Assembly: GCA_041389725.1 (NCBI GenBank)
Contig: JAWKRG010000004.1
Span: 930,001 to 994,000 of the forward strand
DNA from: Polyangiaceae bacterium
GTDB taxonomy: Bacteria > Myxococcota_A > Polyangia > Polyangiales > Polyangiaceae
Length of the DNA: 64,000 nucleotides
Reading direction: 5' to 3'
Shown: positions 22,968 through 31,965 of the stretch, one piece after another
Numbering within the stretch: position 1 is the first letter of the stretch
Layout: each line of letters opens with the position of its first letter
Notes under the pieces: model-generated
The model's input: the letters and a program-made list of their open reading frames with translations, nothing else
The model's database searches: none
Told to the model about the DNA's origin: nothing
Position numbers and translations under genes: made by a program

Positions 22968-23897
22968 CTAGCCGCAGTAGTAGTGCTTCACTGGCTTTCC
23001 GTTGATGTCCGTTCCCCAGTAGGAGTTGCAGCTCTGGGTCTGGCTGCAGCACTCGCCGTTGCAGCTCGCGAAGGCGCACGAGTAGGTGGAGCACTTCGCT
23101 GAGCTACAGGCGTGGTTGCCGTAGCACTTGTAGCCACAGGCGCCGCAGTTCGCGTAGTCCGAGTTGAGGTCGACGCACGCGCTCCCGCACTGGGTCTTGC
23201 CTGAAGGGCAGCTCGTCTCGCATTTGCCTGTCTGGCACGCATACGGGTTGCCGCCGGTGGGCGGAGTGAGCTGCCCGCAGTCGTTGCCGCAGCTGCCACA
23301 GTTCTTGCTGTCGCTACTCGTGTCCACGCACTTGGAGCCACACTGCGTCGTGCCGCTGGGACACGACGATTGGCACTGGCCTCCGACACACGCGACGGCG
23401 CCGCCGCCAGAGGGAGGCTGACAGTACTTGTCGCAGCTCCCACAATTGTCCGGGTCGCTCGCGGTGTCGACGCAGGTGTTGCCGCAGATGGTTTGCCCCG
23501 AGGCGACGCACACCTCCGTGCACTGCCCCATCTGGCAGGCAGCCTTGGCACCCGTGACGAACACTGGGCAGGCATAGCCGCAGCTGCCGCAGTTGTTGGG
23601 ATCCGCGTCCAAATCCACGCAACCCTTGGGGCACACCGTGCAGTTGCCGCCGCCTGAGGCGCCACCTTGCCCGCCCGTCTGCGCGCCTGCGAAGCCGCCG
23701 CTCGGCATACCGCCGCTCGCGCTAGAGCCGCCGCTGCCGAAGCCGCTGCTACCCGCCGCAGCACCCCCCGTCGAAAAGTTCCCGAAGCCGCCGCTCGCGG
23801 CCCCGCCATCCACGAAACCGCCTCCACCGGCGCCGCTACTGCACGCGGCTAGGAACATGACTGCAAAGGACGTCGCCAAGAAGCTGCGGAGGTTCAT
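22968..23897 (-). CDS. Cys-rich repeat lipoprotein
   Basis: 309 residues. Lipobox LAAC (Cys 19) is followed by a Gly/Ser/Ala linker to about residue 85. Four or five tandem repeats of about 45 residues follow, each with a CG..CVDL..DP.NCGSCG..C pattern and then a CQ.G.C end. The dense even Cys spacing suggests disulphide-bonded modules on the cell surface. Proteins of this kind are common in myxobacteria; their role (adhesion, matrix or binding) is not established. Confidence 0.8.
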   Translation of the reverse strand: MNLRSFLATSFAVMFLAACSSGAGGGGFVDGGAASGGFGNFSTGGAAAGSSGFGSGGSSASGGMPSGGFAGAQTGGQGGASGGGNCTVCPKGCVDLDADPNNCGSCGYACPVFVTGAKAACQMGQCTEVCVASGQTICGNTCVDTASDPDNCGSCDKYCQPPSGGGAVACVGGQCQSSCPSGTTQCGSKCVDTSSDSKNCGSCGNDCGQLTPPTGGNPYACQTGKCETSCPSGKTQCGSACVDLNSDYANCGACGYKCYGNHACSSAKCSTYSCAFASCNGECCSQTQSCNSYWGTDINGKPVKHYYCG

Positions 23898-24138
23898 CGT
23901 GGTCGGCAGCTAGCAACCCACGTGCCACGACCGCCGAGCGAGAACCCAACTATTCTAGGTCCGTGCCTTGGGGCGACGAAACCCCACCCGCGTTCCTGGG
24001 GCGGGGCGCTGACGCCACAGTCCTGCGACATGGCGAGCAACGGCGCGTACCTGGAAAAGACGAGTGCTTTGCCCCGCTCGATGCTAACGATCACGATTCG
24101 CCGTCCGACCGTGGATGGCCTCGAACAGAGGGAAAGCA

Positions 24139-24714
24139 ATGCAGAGTCGATTCGTGGTGTTCGTTGCGATGATGGTTGGATTGAGCGGTTGCTCCAGCTC
24201 GGAAGACGAGGCTGGCGCGAGCGTGAAGAGCGATCTCTCGGCCTTTGGCGCATATTGCAAGGGTAAGCTGCTGGCGGCGAAAGACGTACAACTGGCGCAG
24301 GGGCCAGCGGTGTGGAGCAGCAACGGCGCAGCTGGCTATCGCGCTCCCGCCGGCGCCGAGTTCCTCGTCTCCGCGTCCTTCGACAAGTGGACGGGCTACT
24401 TGGTGTATTCCGACGGGAAGGTCGCGAAGATCGCTGGGTCCGCGGGCCTGGTCAAGGACACCGACTTCACCTCGGACTGTGCGACGGACGTCAATGCCAT
24501 CGGGGTCAGAGTGCTGCTGCGCGCGAGTACGTTCTACGCGCAACAAGACCTGAGTGGCGAACCGTGCACTCTACCAGTGGCAACCGAGTTCAAGAGCTTC
24601 TCCTTCAGTGCGGGCTCCCCGTCTACGGTCTCGGGCGACGCCCTCAAGGACCAGTGCGCCCTCGACACCTCGTTCTCCGACGACATCATCTACGGCAAGC
24701 TCTACCCGAAGTGA
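24139..24714 (+). CDS. Hypothetical lipoprotein
   Basis: 191 residues. ATG 24139 is preceded by GAGGGAAAGCA and starts a signal with lipobox LSGC (Cys 18). The mature part has four Cys, paired probably as CKGKLL, SDCATD, EPCTLP and DQCALD. No family recognised. Export and disulphides are predicted. Confidence 0.75.
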   Translation: MQSRFVVFVAMMVGLSGCSSSEDEAGASVKSDLSAFGAYCKGKLLAAKDVQLAQGPAVWSSNGAAGYRAPAGAEFLVSASFDKWTGYLVYSDGKVAKIAGSAGLVKDTDFTSDCATDVNAIGVRVLLRASTFYAQQDLSGEPCTLPVATEFKSFSFSAGSPSTVSGDALKDQCALDTSFSDDIIYGKLYPK

Positions 24715-24736
24715 CGATGGGCGCGCGACGCAGTCC

Positions 24737-25105
24737 CTAGCCCACCGAGACGAAGGCTGCGGTGAGGGCCAAGGCGATCAACGAGGACCACAGCAGGGCG
24801 TTGCGGCCCGTGATGGCGAGGCGTGCCCTTTCTTCGCGCGCTGCGACGGGTTCGACGCCATCGTCGGTTTCACGCTGCCCCTTCAGCGCCAGGAAGGCGC
24901 AGATGCCAATCAGCCCGCGGGCCATCCCGACCAGGGCCATGAAGAACGGGAGGAACAGCAATGCGCGCCAGAGCGGCGGCGCGCCCAGCTCTCGCATGGT
25001 GACCGCCGCGGCCAGGGCAAAGCCGAGGATGTAGACTCCGTGTCGCAGGCCTTTGGCGCGACACGCGGGACTGAGGTTGCCAGAGGGCTTGGCCCAGGCG
25101 TCCAT
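24737..25105 (-). CDS. Hypothetical small membrane protein
   Basis: 122 residues from ATG 25105. Three hydrophobic segments are visible (about 22-40, 45-75 and 100-120), the last at the C-terminus. A basic, Cys-containing N-terminus (CRAKGLRHG) precedes them. Divergent from the large carrier gene at 25148, with a palindrome immediately upstream of its start, so both genes may be controlled together. No family recognised. Confidence 0.65.
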   Translation of the reverse strand: MDAWAKPSGNLSPACRAKGLRHGVYILGFALAAAVTMRELGAPPLWRALLFLPFFMALVGMARGLIGICAFLALKGQRETDDGVEPVAAREERARLAITGRNALLWSSLIALALTAAFVSVG

Positions 25106-25123
25106 GGTATTAGGTCTAATACC
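25106..25123. promoter_or_regulatory. AT-rich operator-like palindrome between divergent genes
   Basis: GGTATTAGGTCTAATACC: two 8-bp complementary arms with a 2-nt centre. It abuts the start codon of the minus-strand gene at 25105 and lies 25 bp before the ATG at 25148. The AT-rich sequence stands out in high-GC surroundings. Confidence 0.6.
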
Positions 25124-25147
25124 ACGCACGGCGATTGGTAAGGGGTA

Positions 25148-27916
25148 ATGGCAGCGTCAGCGAGCACGGCCTCGGCGGAGGAACGCCCTTCTCGGAGGCC
25201 CACGGCTCCGGTGGTCGACGTACGTGCCGGGGAACGCCGTGACGTCGTCCTCGCCTTCGCCACGCTCTTCGGGCTCGTAGCGGCCATCAGCCTGCTGGAG
25301 ACGGCACGCGACGCGCTATTCCTCGCGAAGCTCCCCGCGAAGAGACTGGCGCTGGTGTACGCCATCGTGGCGCTCTTGGGCTTGGTGGCGGCCAAGCGAA
25401 ACCTCGCCATGGTGCGACGTTTCGGACGCAAGAACAGCTTGGCTGTGACGCTGGCGGTGGCCGCGGTCGGCACGACGCTGCTGTACTTCCGTCCTGCAGA
25501 CGCGGCGCTCGTCTTCGCGCTCTATGTCTGGAGCGCCCTGCTGGGCTCCGTGGCGGTCGTTCAGTTCTGGCTCCTGGCGAACGAATCCTTCACTTCCGCT
25601 CAGAGCAAACGACTGTTTCCATTGCTGTCCGCGGGGGGCGTGATCGGTGCCGTCGCAGGCTCGTCGCTCGCGGTGGTGCTGCTGGCTCGCCTGCCCGTTG
25701 GCATTCTGCTGCCGGCCGCCGCGCTCGCGTTCCTGGGCACGGCGACCGTCGTGACTTTCGTACGTGAACGAGACAGCGTGCAAGCTCACGACCCCCTCCC
25801 CGCGAGCCCACCCACGCGCCCGGGACGCCCCGCGCTGCTCCTGCAGCATCCGTATCTGCTCCGCATCGGCGTGCTGGTCACCCTCTCGACGGTGGGCCTC
25901 TTGCTGCTCGACTACTTGTTCAAGTCGCGCGCAGCAGCTCAGCTATCCCAGCAGGAGCTCGCGCCGTTCTTCGCGCGCTACTACGCGGTGCTCAATGCTT
26001 TGTCCCTCGCCATGCAGGTCGTGATCGCGCCTCGGCTGGTGCGTCGCCTGGGCACCGTGGCCGCCCTTGCGTTCCTACCCCTCGCGCTACTGCTCAGCAT
26101 GATGGGCGTCCTGCTCGCCGCGGGAAGTTTTGCGCTGGTGATCGTGGCCAAGGGGGCCGACGGTACCCTGCGCCACTCGGTGCATCGCGTGGCCAGCGAA
26201 TTGCTATACGTGCCGCTCGACGGCTCGCTGCGCAATCGCGTGAAGCCATTGCTGGATTCGGTGCTGGCGCGCAGCTCCCAAGCGGTCGGCGCGGCCTGCA
26301 TTCTGGGCTTGGGTGCGGCAGGGCTGGACTCTCCGGGCGTGCTGGCGTCGATCGTGGCCGGGCTTGCGGCGGCTTGGGTCGTCGTCGCACTCTCGCTGCG
26401 TGCGCCGTATCTCGAGGCGTTTCGCACATCTCTCGGGCGAGGCGGTCTGGACGATGCGCGCATCGGGTTCGACAACCTCGACCTGACCTCGGTCGAAGCA
26501 GTCACCGAGGCTCTCTCAAGCCCTGAGCCAACGCGGGCGCTGGCGGCCATCAACTTGCTCGCAGATGCCAAGCGCACGCGCCTCATCCCCGCGTTGATCC
26601 TCTATCACGAATCCGAAGAAGTGGTGCTGCGCGCGCTCGCGGTAGTCCCGGAGGCGCGCCGTCGCGATTGGATTCCGTTGGCCGAGCGGTTGATGACGCA
26701 CTCCTCGGAGGCCGTGCGGCTCGCGGCGGTGCGTGCTCTCGCGCGACACCGACAACTCAAGCGGGGGCCAGCGGCGCCCAGCGGAGCCGTGCGCGCGTAC
26801 TTGGTGGCGCAGCACGTTCGCGCCTCGCAAGAAAACCCTGCCGACAACGAAGAAGTTCGCAGCATCGTGCAGGGAACCAGCGACGACTGTCAGGTGGCGC
26901 GCCGAGCGTTGCTCGATGCCGTCGTCGATTCGCCGGAACCGCGCTGGACCGACGTGATTCTGCAGGTGGCCGAGCACGAGGGACCGGAAGTAGAAGGCGT
27001 GCTACCCGAGGCGATGGCCGCGGTGGGCGACCCGAAATTCGTGCCGCTCCTGATCCAGCGCTTGGCGCGGCGCCGGACTCGTGTCGGAACTCGTCTCGCG
27101 CTGGCGCGCTTTGGCGAGGACGCCCTGTGGCTGTTGGGCAAGACCCTCGTCGATCCCAGCGCCGACTTCCGAACCCGACTTCAGGTTCCGCGCGCCATCG
27201 CCGAGATCGGCACGCAAGCTGCCGCAGATGTGCTGGCCGAAGCCCTCGCCGCGGACATCCCAGGCCTACTACGCTATCGAGCTCTGCGCGCACTGGGACA
27301 CCTGGTGACTCACCACGGCGCGCGGGTGGCCAGCGCTACCGTCGACGTGGAGCTGCGCCGCAATCTAGTGGAGTTCCTGAAACTCGAAGGGCAGCTGGTG
27401 CCGCTGGAGCGCGAGGCGCCGCCAGCCCGGGCACGTGCCAGTCGACGGTTGGTGACGGGCCTGTTGAAAGACAAGATGCGCTACGCGCGAGAGCGAATAT
27501 TCCGACTCTTGCAGCTGCAATACCGCTCCGAGGATCTGCGCAGTGTTCACTTTGCCTTGGAATCGTCGGATCGCCGAGTTCGCGCCAACGCTTTGGAATT
27601 CGTGGACGCACTGACGATTCGGGCTAGCGAGGAATTCCGCGCGCTCTTGCGATTGGTGGTGGACGATCTGCCCCGAGAAGAACGCGCGCTGCGGGCCGAA
27701 CCGTTGGTGGGCAAGCTCGCCGAGAACGCCGAAGCCGTGCTGGCAGAGCTGATGCTGGATCCCGATGACGCGCTCGCCACCATCGCGGCGTACCACGCGC
27801 ATGCGCTGCAGAACGAGGCGCTCGCCCTCGAGGCACAGGGAGTGATGAGTCGCCGCGGCTGGATGGAGCTACACCGCGAGGTTGCCATCACGGGATTGGA
27901 GTCACGTGGCGTCTGA
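25148..27916 (+). CDS. ATP/ADP-translocase-like (NTT/MFS) membrane protein with HEAT repeats
   Basis: 922 residues. Residues about 30-425 contain roughly 12 hydrophobic segments. The RLFPLLSAGGVIGAVAGSSLA stretch and the VVQFWLLANE segment match the same positions in the carrier encoded at 28841-30268, so both belong to the nucleotide-transporter-like MFS group. Residues about 440-900 are helical repeats of HEAT type (RALAAINLLAD, VRLAAVRALARH, YRALRALGHL). A fusion of carrier and scaffold suggests coupling to a cytoplasmic partner, possibly the cyclic-nucleotide-domain protein that follows with an 11-nt overlap. Substrate unknown; nucleotide transport is only a family guess. Confidence 0.85.
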   Translation: MAASASTASAEERPSRRPTAPVVDVRAGERRDVVLAFATLFGLVAAISLLETARDALFLAKLPAKRLALVYAIVALLGLVAAKRNLAMVRRFGRKNSLAVTLAVAAVGTTLLYFRPADAALVFALYVWSALLGSVAVVQFWLLANESFTSAQSKRLFPLLSAGGVIGAVAGSSLAVVLLARLPVGILLPAAALAFLGTATVVTFVRERDSVQAHDPLPASPPTRPGRPALLLQHPYLLRIGVLVTLSTVGLLLLDYLFKSRAAAQLSQQELAPFFARYYAVLNALSLAMQVVIAPRLVRRLGTVAALAFLPLALLLSMMGVLLAAGSFALVIVAKGADGTLRHSVHRVASELLYVPLDGSLRNRVKPLLDSVLARSSQAVGAACILGLGAAGLDSPGVLASIVAGLAAAWVVVALSLRAPYLEAFRTSLGRGGLDDARIGFDNLDLTSVEAVTEALSSPEPTRALAAINLLADAKRTRLIPALILYHESEEVVLRALAVVPEARRRDWIPLAERLMTHSSEAVRLAAVRALARHRQLKRGPAAPSGAVRAYLVAQHVRASQENPADNEEVRSIVQGTSDDCQVARRALLDAVVDSPEPRWTDVILQVAEHEGPEVEGVLPEAMAAVGDPKFVPLLIQRLARRRTRVGTRLALARFGEDALWLLGKTLVDPSADFRTRLQVPRAIAEIGTQAAADVLAEALAADIPGLLRYRALRALGHLVTHHGARVASATVDVELRRNLVEFLKLEGQLVPLEREAPPARARASRRLVTGLLKDKMRYARERIFRLLQLQYRSEDLRSVHFALESSDRRVRANALEFVDALTIRASEEFRALLRLVVDDLPREERALRAEPLVGKLAENAEAVLAELMLDPDDALATIAAYHAHALQNEALALEAQGVMSRRGWMELHREVAITGLESRGV

Positions 27917-28886
27917 GTATTCCACCGCTGGGCGCGTGCATCGCTCGATCTTCGTGCGCTCGCTCTTCGGCAGTGCGGACGCCGCGATTGGCCTGCAGCG
28001 AATCGAAGCCATGATGCACCCCGTCGAGTTCGCGGCGGGAACGACGATCTACCGTCGCGACGAAGCCAGTGACTACCTGTACTTCATTCTCGAAGGCAGT
28101 GTGGCCTTGGACGCACCGGGAGAGCCGCGATGGGTGTTCGGGCCTCGGGACGGCTTCGGCTTCTTGGACGCGATGCGGGACCGCCCTCACGCGCGAACGG
28201 CGCACGCCTTGAGCGATGTGACGGCACTGGCGTTCTCCGTCGAGGACTGGATCGACGCGCTGGAAGACCACAGCGGCCTCGGGCGCGGCGCGATCCTCGA
28301 GCACGCGAAGTCGGTACGCTCGAAGATTGCGGCGCTCTCCCCGGATGGCGGTTTCGCGCGGCAAAGCACGATGATCTGCTCCGTCGAACCAGGTGACGCA
28401 GTCGGATTGGTGGAGCGCATCGTGATGCTCGGGGACGCACCCTGCTTCGAGCGCGCCGGCATTCAAGCGCTGGCCAGCTTGGCTCAGATCGCGCGGCTGA
28501 TCCCGGCGTCGCCCGGCCAGTTGCTGCTCGAGGCGGGCGCCGCGCCAACTGGGCTGTATCTCGTCGGTGCCGGCGTCGTCGTCGCCGAGCGACACGAGCC
28601 CGAGCTGAGCGCGCGATTTGGCCCCGGCTCCCTTGCCATGGGGCTCTCGTTCCTTGGCGAAGCAGCGGCAGATGTGACGCTGCGCAGCGAATGCGACTCC
28701 TTGGTATTGAGCATCCGCGAGGATGACTTCTTCGACGTGGCCGAGGATCACTTCGATCTGATGCGCGCCGTCTTCTCCTACATGGCCGGCGAGCGCGCGG
28801 GGTTGATGAGGGAGATTGCCTTGCGCGAGCAGGCAGTGCATCAAGAAGACGAGGCGTCGGGGTCTCGGGCGCTCAACGCTTCGTAG
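27906..28886 (+). CDS. Protein with two cyclic-nucleotide-binding-like domains
   Basis: 326 residues from GTG 27906, preceded by GGAG 4 nt upstream and overlapping the preceding gene by 11 nt. The first domain (about 25-125) reads VEFAAGTTIYRRDEASDYLYFILEGSVAL, typical of the CAP_ED beta-roll. The second (about 195-305) has ASPGQLLLEAGAAPTGLYLVGAGVV. The phosphate-binding GE-x-A-L motif is not clear in either, so ligand binding is uncertain. No DNA-binding or catalytic domain is present. Likely a regulator of the carrier it is coupled to. Confidence 0.82.
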   Translation: MASEYSTAGRVHRSIFVRSLFGSADAAIGLQRIEAMMHPVEFAAGTTIYRRDEASDYLYFILEGSVALDAPGEPRWVFGPRDGFGFLDAMRDRPHARTAHALSDVTALAFSVEDWIDALEDHSGLGRGAILEHAKSVRSKIAALSPDGGFARQSTMICSVEPGDAVGLVERIVMLGDAPCFERAGIQALASLAQIARLIPASPGQLLLEAGAAPTGLYLVGAGVVVAERHEPELSARFGPGSLAMGLSFLGEAAADVTLRSECDSLVLSIREDDFFDVAEDHFDLMRAVFSYMAGERAGLMREIALREQAVHQEDEASGSRALNAS

Positions 28887-30268
28887 GCTTTGACGATGCG
28901 GCGAGCAACTGCGAGCCAGCCGAGCACCAGCACTAGATTGACGAGCGCGAACGTGCGCACGCCGTGGCCCAAGATCCCGGCCCCGACGTAGACGATCAAG
29001 GCGGAGCTGACGTCACCCATGCGCACGAAGAAGGTGTCGATGGCCTGCTTGGCTTTGTATTTCATTTCGCTGGTGGTGGGCAACCACAGCATGTTGCGCA
29101 GCGTGTTGTTGAGCGAGTAGTCCGTGGCGTTCTCGGCCACCTTGCCGATGAAGAGCACTCCGAGAACGGGCAGGGCGCTGACGCCCAAGGCGTCGAGCAA
29201 GGCAATGGACGGAAGCACGAAGAACGCGACACGCATTCCGCCCACACGCACCAATCGAGACACCACGAGGGCCTGCAGCGCCACCGTCGCCACGTTCACG
29301 TAGAGATAGAAGCGACTGTAGGTTGCGCTCACCCAGCGCTCGAACTCCGCCGCTGGTAGCTCGCCGCGTTCCACGAGCCCGCGCGCGGCTTCGGTCACCA
29401 ACTTGCCGATCATGTACTCGCCGTTGGTGTTGACGAAGGTGAAGGCGACGGTGAACAGCGCCACGTAGCGTAGGTAGGGATCGCCAGCGACCAGCGCAAA
29501 TGCGCCTTCGCGCTTGGGGGCTGCCCCTTGGGAGGAGCCGGGCTCCCGCGGATCGGACGGCGCAGTCTCTCGTTGCGCGGAGCCGGATTCCTGCGCATCG
29601 GGCGGCGCGGGTTTCTCTCGTCGTGCCGAGCTGGACTCGCGCGCGTGCACGATCTGGGTCAATAGTGCCGTCAGTGTCAGCAGGGCGGCGCTTGCCAGGA
29701 GCATGGGAAAGACGCCGAGCACCTGGAGCAGTAGTGCTGCCAACCCCGAGCCCGCCACGGCGCCGACGGTCTGGCCCACGCCCAGCAGAGGAAACAGGCG
29801 CTTCCCCTGCTCCTCTCGATAGAGGTCATTGGCGAAGGCCCAGAACTGGGCGACGACCATCATGTTGAAGATACCGAGCCACAGATAGAACACGAGCCCG
29901 AGGTGTTGACGCACACTGGGGACGGCGCTGGCCAACCAGAACGCAACCAGATTCGCCGCAAAAAACAGGGTGACGCCGATGATCAAGCGGTTGCGCGGGA
30001 GCCGATCTGCGAAGCGTGAGTACGCCGGAACGGCGAACAAGAGCGCAACGGCGATCGCCGCGCCCATGTAGGACTTGTACTCGGCGCCGGACTTCATCGC
30101 CAGGATCAGGCCCTCGCGCACCGGCTTGATTGCCGAGTACGCCGTCATCAGTAAGAACACATCGACGGTGAGGAGCAGCGCCGTCACGCCCTCGCCAGGC
30201 TGCACTCGAGTGACGACGCCCAGCGCGCGCTCGAGGAGGGACTGCCGTTGGGTTTCGCTTGCGGTCAA
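28841..30268 (-). CDS. ATP/ADP-translocase-like MFS membrane protein
   Basis: 475 residues from TTG 30268 (GAGGG upstream; 4-nt TTGA overlap with the preceding lipoprotein gene). About 12 hydrophobic segments. The stretch RLFPLLGVGQTVGAVAGSG is nearly the same as in the carrier at 25148, as is VVAQFWAFAND. A Pro/Ala/Glu-rich cytoplasmic loop lies in the middle (about 210-250). There are no HEAT repeats. Its 3' end overlaps the convergent cyclic-nucleotide-domain gene by 46 nt. Probable inner-membrane carrier of unknown substrate. Confidence 0.83.
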   Translation of the reverse strand: MTASETQRQSLLERALGVVTRVQPGEGVTALLLTVDVFLLMTAYSAIKPVREGLILAMKSGAEYKSYMGAAIAVALLFAVPAYSRFADRLPRNRLIIGVTLFFAANLVAFWLASAVPSVRQHLGLVFYLWLGIFNMMVVAQFWAFANDLYREEQGKRLFPLLGVGQTVGAVAGSGLAALLLQVLGVFPMLLASAALLTLTALLTQIVHARESSSARREKPAPPDAQESGSAQRETAPSDPREPGSSQGAAPKREGAFALVAGDPYLRYVALFTVAFTFVNTNGEYMIGKLVTEAARGLVERGELPAAEFERWVSATYSRFYLYVNVATVALQALVVSRLVRVGGMRVAFFVLPSIALLDALGVSALPVLGVLFIGKVAENATDYSLNNTLRNMLWLPTTSEMKYKAKQAIDTFFVRMGDVSSALIVYVGAGILGHGVRTFALVNLVLVLGWLAVARRIVKAYEALSARDPDASSS

Positions 30269-31965
30269 GTTGCGCCCTCGGGGGGGGCGTTGGAGTCGGG
30301 CCGTTCCAAGCCTACGATCTGGTAGCTGCTCTGGCCGACCTGATAGAGGTGGACCCGCGCGGGAGGCGCTGTGGGGCGAGTCGCAAGGTCGACGATCAGG
30401 TACTCGGGAGCCTGACGGCTGGCGGATAGCTGGGGAAGCTCGGCGCACACGAGTCCCCGTGGCTCGCTGTCGGGTCGCGGCATCCCGCGCGCATTCAGAT
30501 CACTGCCAACGTAAGCCCGCGCCGCATAGTCGCGGCGCGCCGCATTGGCGACGCCCGAGGTCACGGCCAGGTCTTCCATGCACAAGCGTGGACGAGCACC
30601 CTTCGTAGAAATCCTCGGCCAGGACAGCGGCGCCAGGCGGGAGAAGTATCGTGCGAGCAGCTTGGTGCGCCGCCCCATCAGCACTGACAGCAGGCGCTTC
30701 TTCAGGGGCGGAGTGAGATCGGCTTGCTCGACGGCGCTGCGTACGAGGGGCCTGTCGAAGCGCGCGATGATGCGCGCCATCCACGCCGAATCCGCCTCGC
30801 TCCTGCGGATGAACGCGGGATTGGGATATCCGGTCCGGAACAGATCGGGATCGAAGTGCTCCGCGTCGAAGTAGCCGAACACCCGCCCTGTGGGCCCGAA
30901 ACGCAACTCGTCCCAGGGACGACGTTGCGTGCCCAAGGTAGCGAAGTCTTCGAGGATGTAGGGAACGTCCAGGTAGTAGGAATGAGAGATACGCCGGCCA
31001 AGCATCGGCGGATCCCAAATGCTGCCGAAGCAATTGCCCACGTCGAGCAAGTAGTGGCGCACGTAGCCGCCCGGGCCGCTCTTCACGAACGCCGCCATGG
31101 TGTTCTGCTCGCGCGTGTCGGTCCAGCCCAGCCAGGCCGCGAACACGGCTAGCCCGCGCAGTTCGCGCCGGTCCTCGTGGTTCACCACGTCGTTAGGGTC
31201 GTCGCCGCGGCGGCCCTCGTAGCTCCAGGGCCCCAGGGGCTTTCCCTCGATGAAGAGGCTCACGCTGGCGCGGTAGCGCCCGTCGGGCAAGCGCAACGCT
31301 TTGGAGAAGATGGTGTCCAGATCCCGGTCGGTCATCGGGACCTTGTCGCCGCTCTCGTTCTCACTCTTCGCCTTTGGGTCGATGCGCAGGATGGAGCGGT
31401 CGAAGTAGACGATGCGGTTGCAGGGCACGAAATAGCCCGCGGCATGAGCCAACCTGGGCGCGATGATGTCTGCGGCCGTGGGCCGCGTGCCTTCGATGGT
31501 CCCGTCGAACTTGGTCAAGTAGCGAGACCCGTCCGGTGCCTTCATGAAGAAGCCTGGGTTGAAGCCGTTCGGCTTCGCAGCGGTGACGACCCAAGGGCCT
31601 TTGACGTCGGGCGGGGCGGACGCACAAGGACCCCGAGCGACCTCCTCGGCGTTCATCGAGAATCGTCCCAAGCGGTTTTGAAACCAGCTCGAGTTCGGGA
31701 CCTCGTCCAAGGCGTTGACGTTCACGGCTTCGCCGGCCGGGTCCACCGCGAAGAAGCGCGAGACGGGACGGAACACGGTGTGATTCGCAGCATCCCAGGC
31801 GAAAGGTGAGTAGTACTCCTCGGGTTGCTCCGCGAAGGGGCGCTGGTCCGGGTCGCGCCAGAGCGGCTCGCGCAGCGGAAACGGGCGCGCGGCACTGCCG
31901 CAGCCCGTGCCGCCCAACAGCGCCATTGCGACGAGCCCCAGGGCGAGACGTTTTCTAGAAGCCAC
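30265..31965 (-). CDS. Large lipoprotein with possible atypical kinase fold
   Basis: 566 residues from GTG 31965 (GGGAG 6 nt upstream; overlaps the BamA-like gene by 11 nt). Lipobox GGTGC (Cys 22). Around residues 180-215 it reads YLTKFDGTIEGTRPTAADIIAPRLAHAAG, and near 330-380 GWTDTREQNTM followed by HYLLDVGNCFGS. A Lys in strand, an Asp-x(4)-Asn loop and a D-x-G are in the order seen in HipA/FAM20-type kinases, so a kinase-like fold is suggested; this is inference only. Its operon partners are an outer-membrane barrel and a carrier. Confidence 0.7.
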   Translation of the reverse strand: MASRKRLALGLVAMALLGGTGCGSAARPFPLREPLWRDPDQRPFAEQPEEYYSPFAWDAANHTVFRPVSRFFAVDPAGEAVNVNALDEVPNSSWFQNRLGRFSMNAEEVARGPCASAPPDVKGPWVVTAAKPNGFNPGFFMKAPDGSRYLTKFDGTIEGTRPTAADIIAPRLAHAAGYFVPCNRIVYFDRSILRIDPKAKSENESGDKVPMTDRDLDTIFSKALRLPDGRYRASVSLFIEGKPLGPWSYEGRRGDDPNDVVNHEDRRELRGLAVFAAWLGWTDTREQNTMAAFVKSGPGGYVRHYLLDVGNCFGSIWDPPMLGRRISHSYYLDVPYILEDFATLGTQRRPWDELRFGPTGRVFGYFDAEHFDPDLFRTGYPNPAFIRRSEADSAWMARIIARFDRPLVRSAVEQADLTPPLKKRLLSVLMGRRTKLLARYFSRLAPLSWPRISTKGARPRLCMEDLAVTSGVANAARRDYAARAYVGSDLNARGMPRPDSEPRGLVCAELPQLSASRQAPEYLIVDLATRPTAPPARVHLYQVGQSSYQIVGLERPDSNAPPEGAT

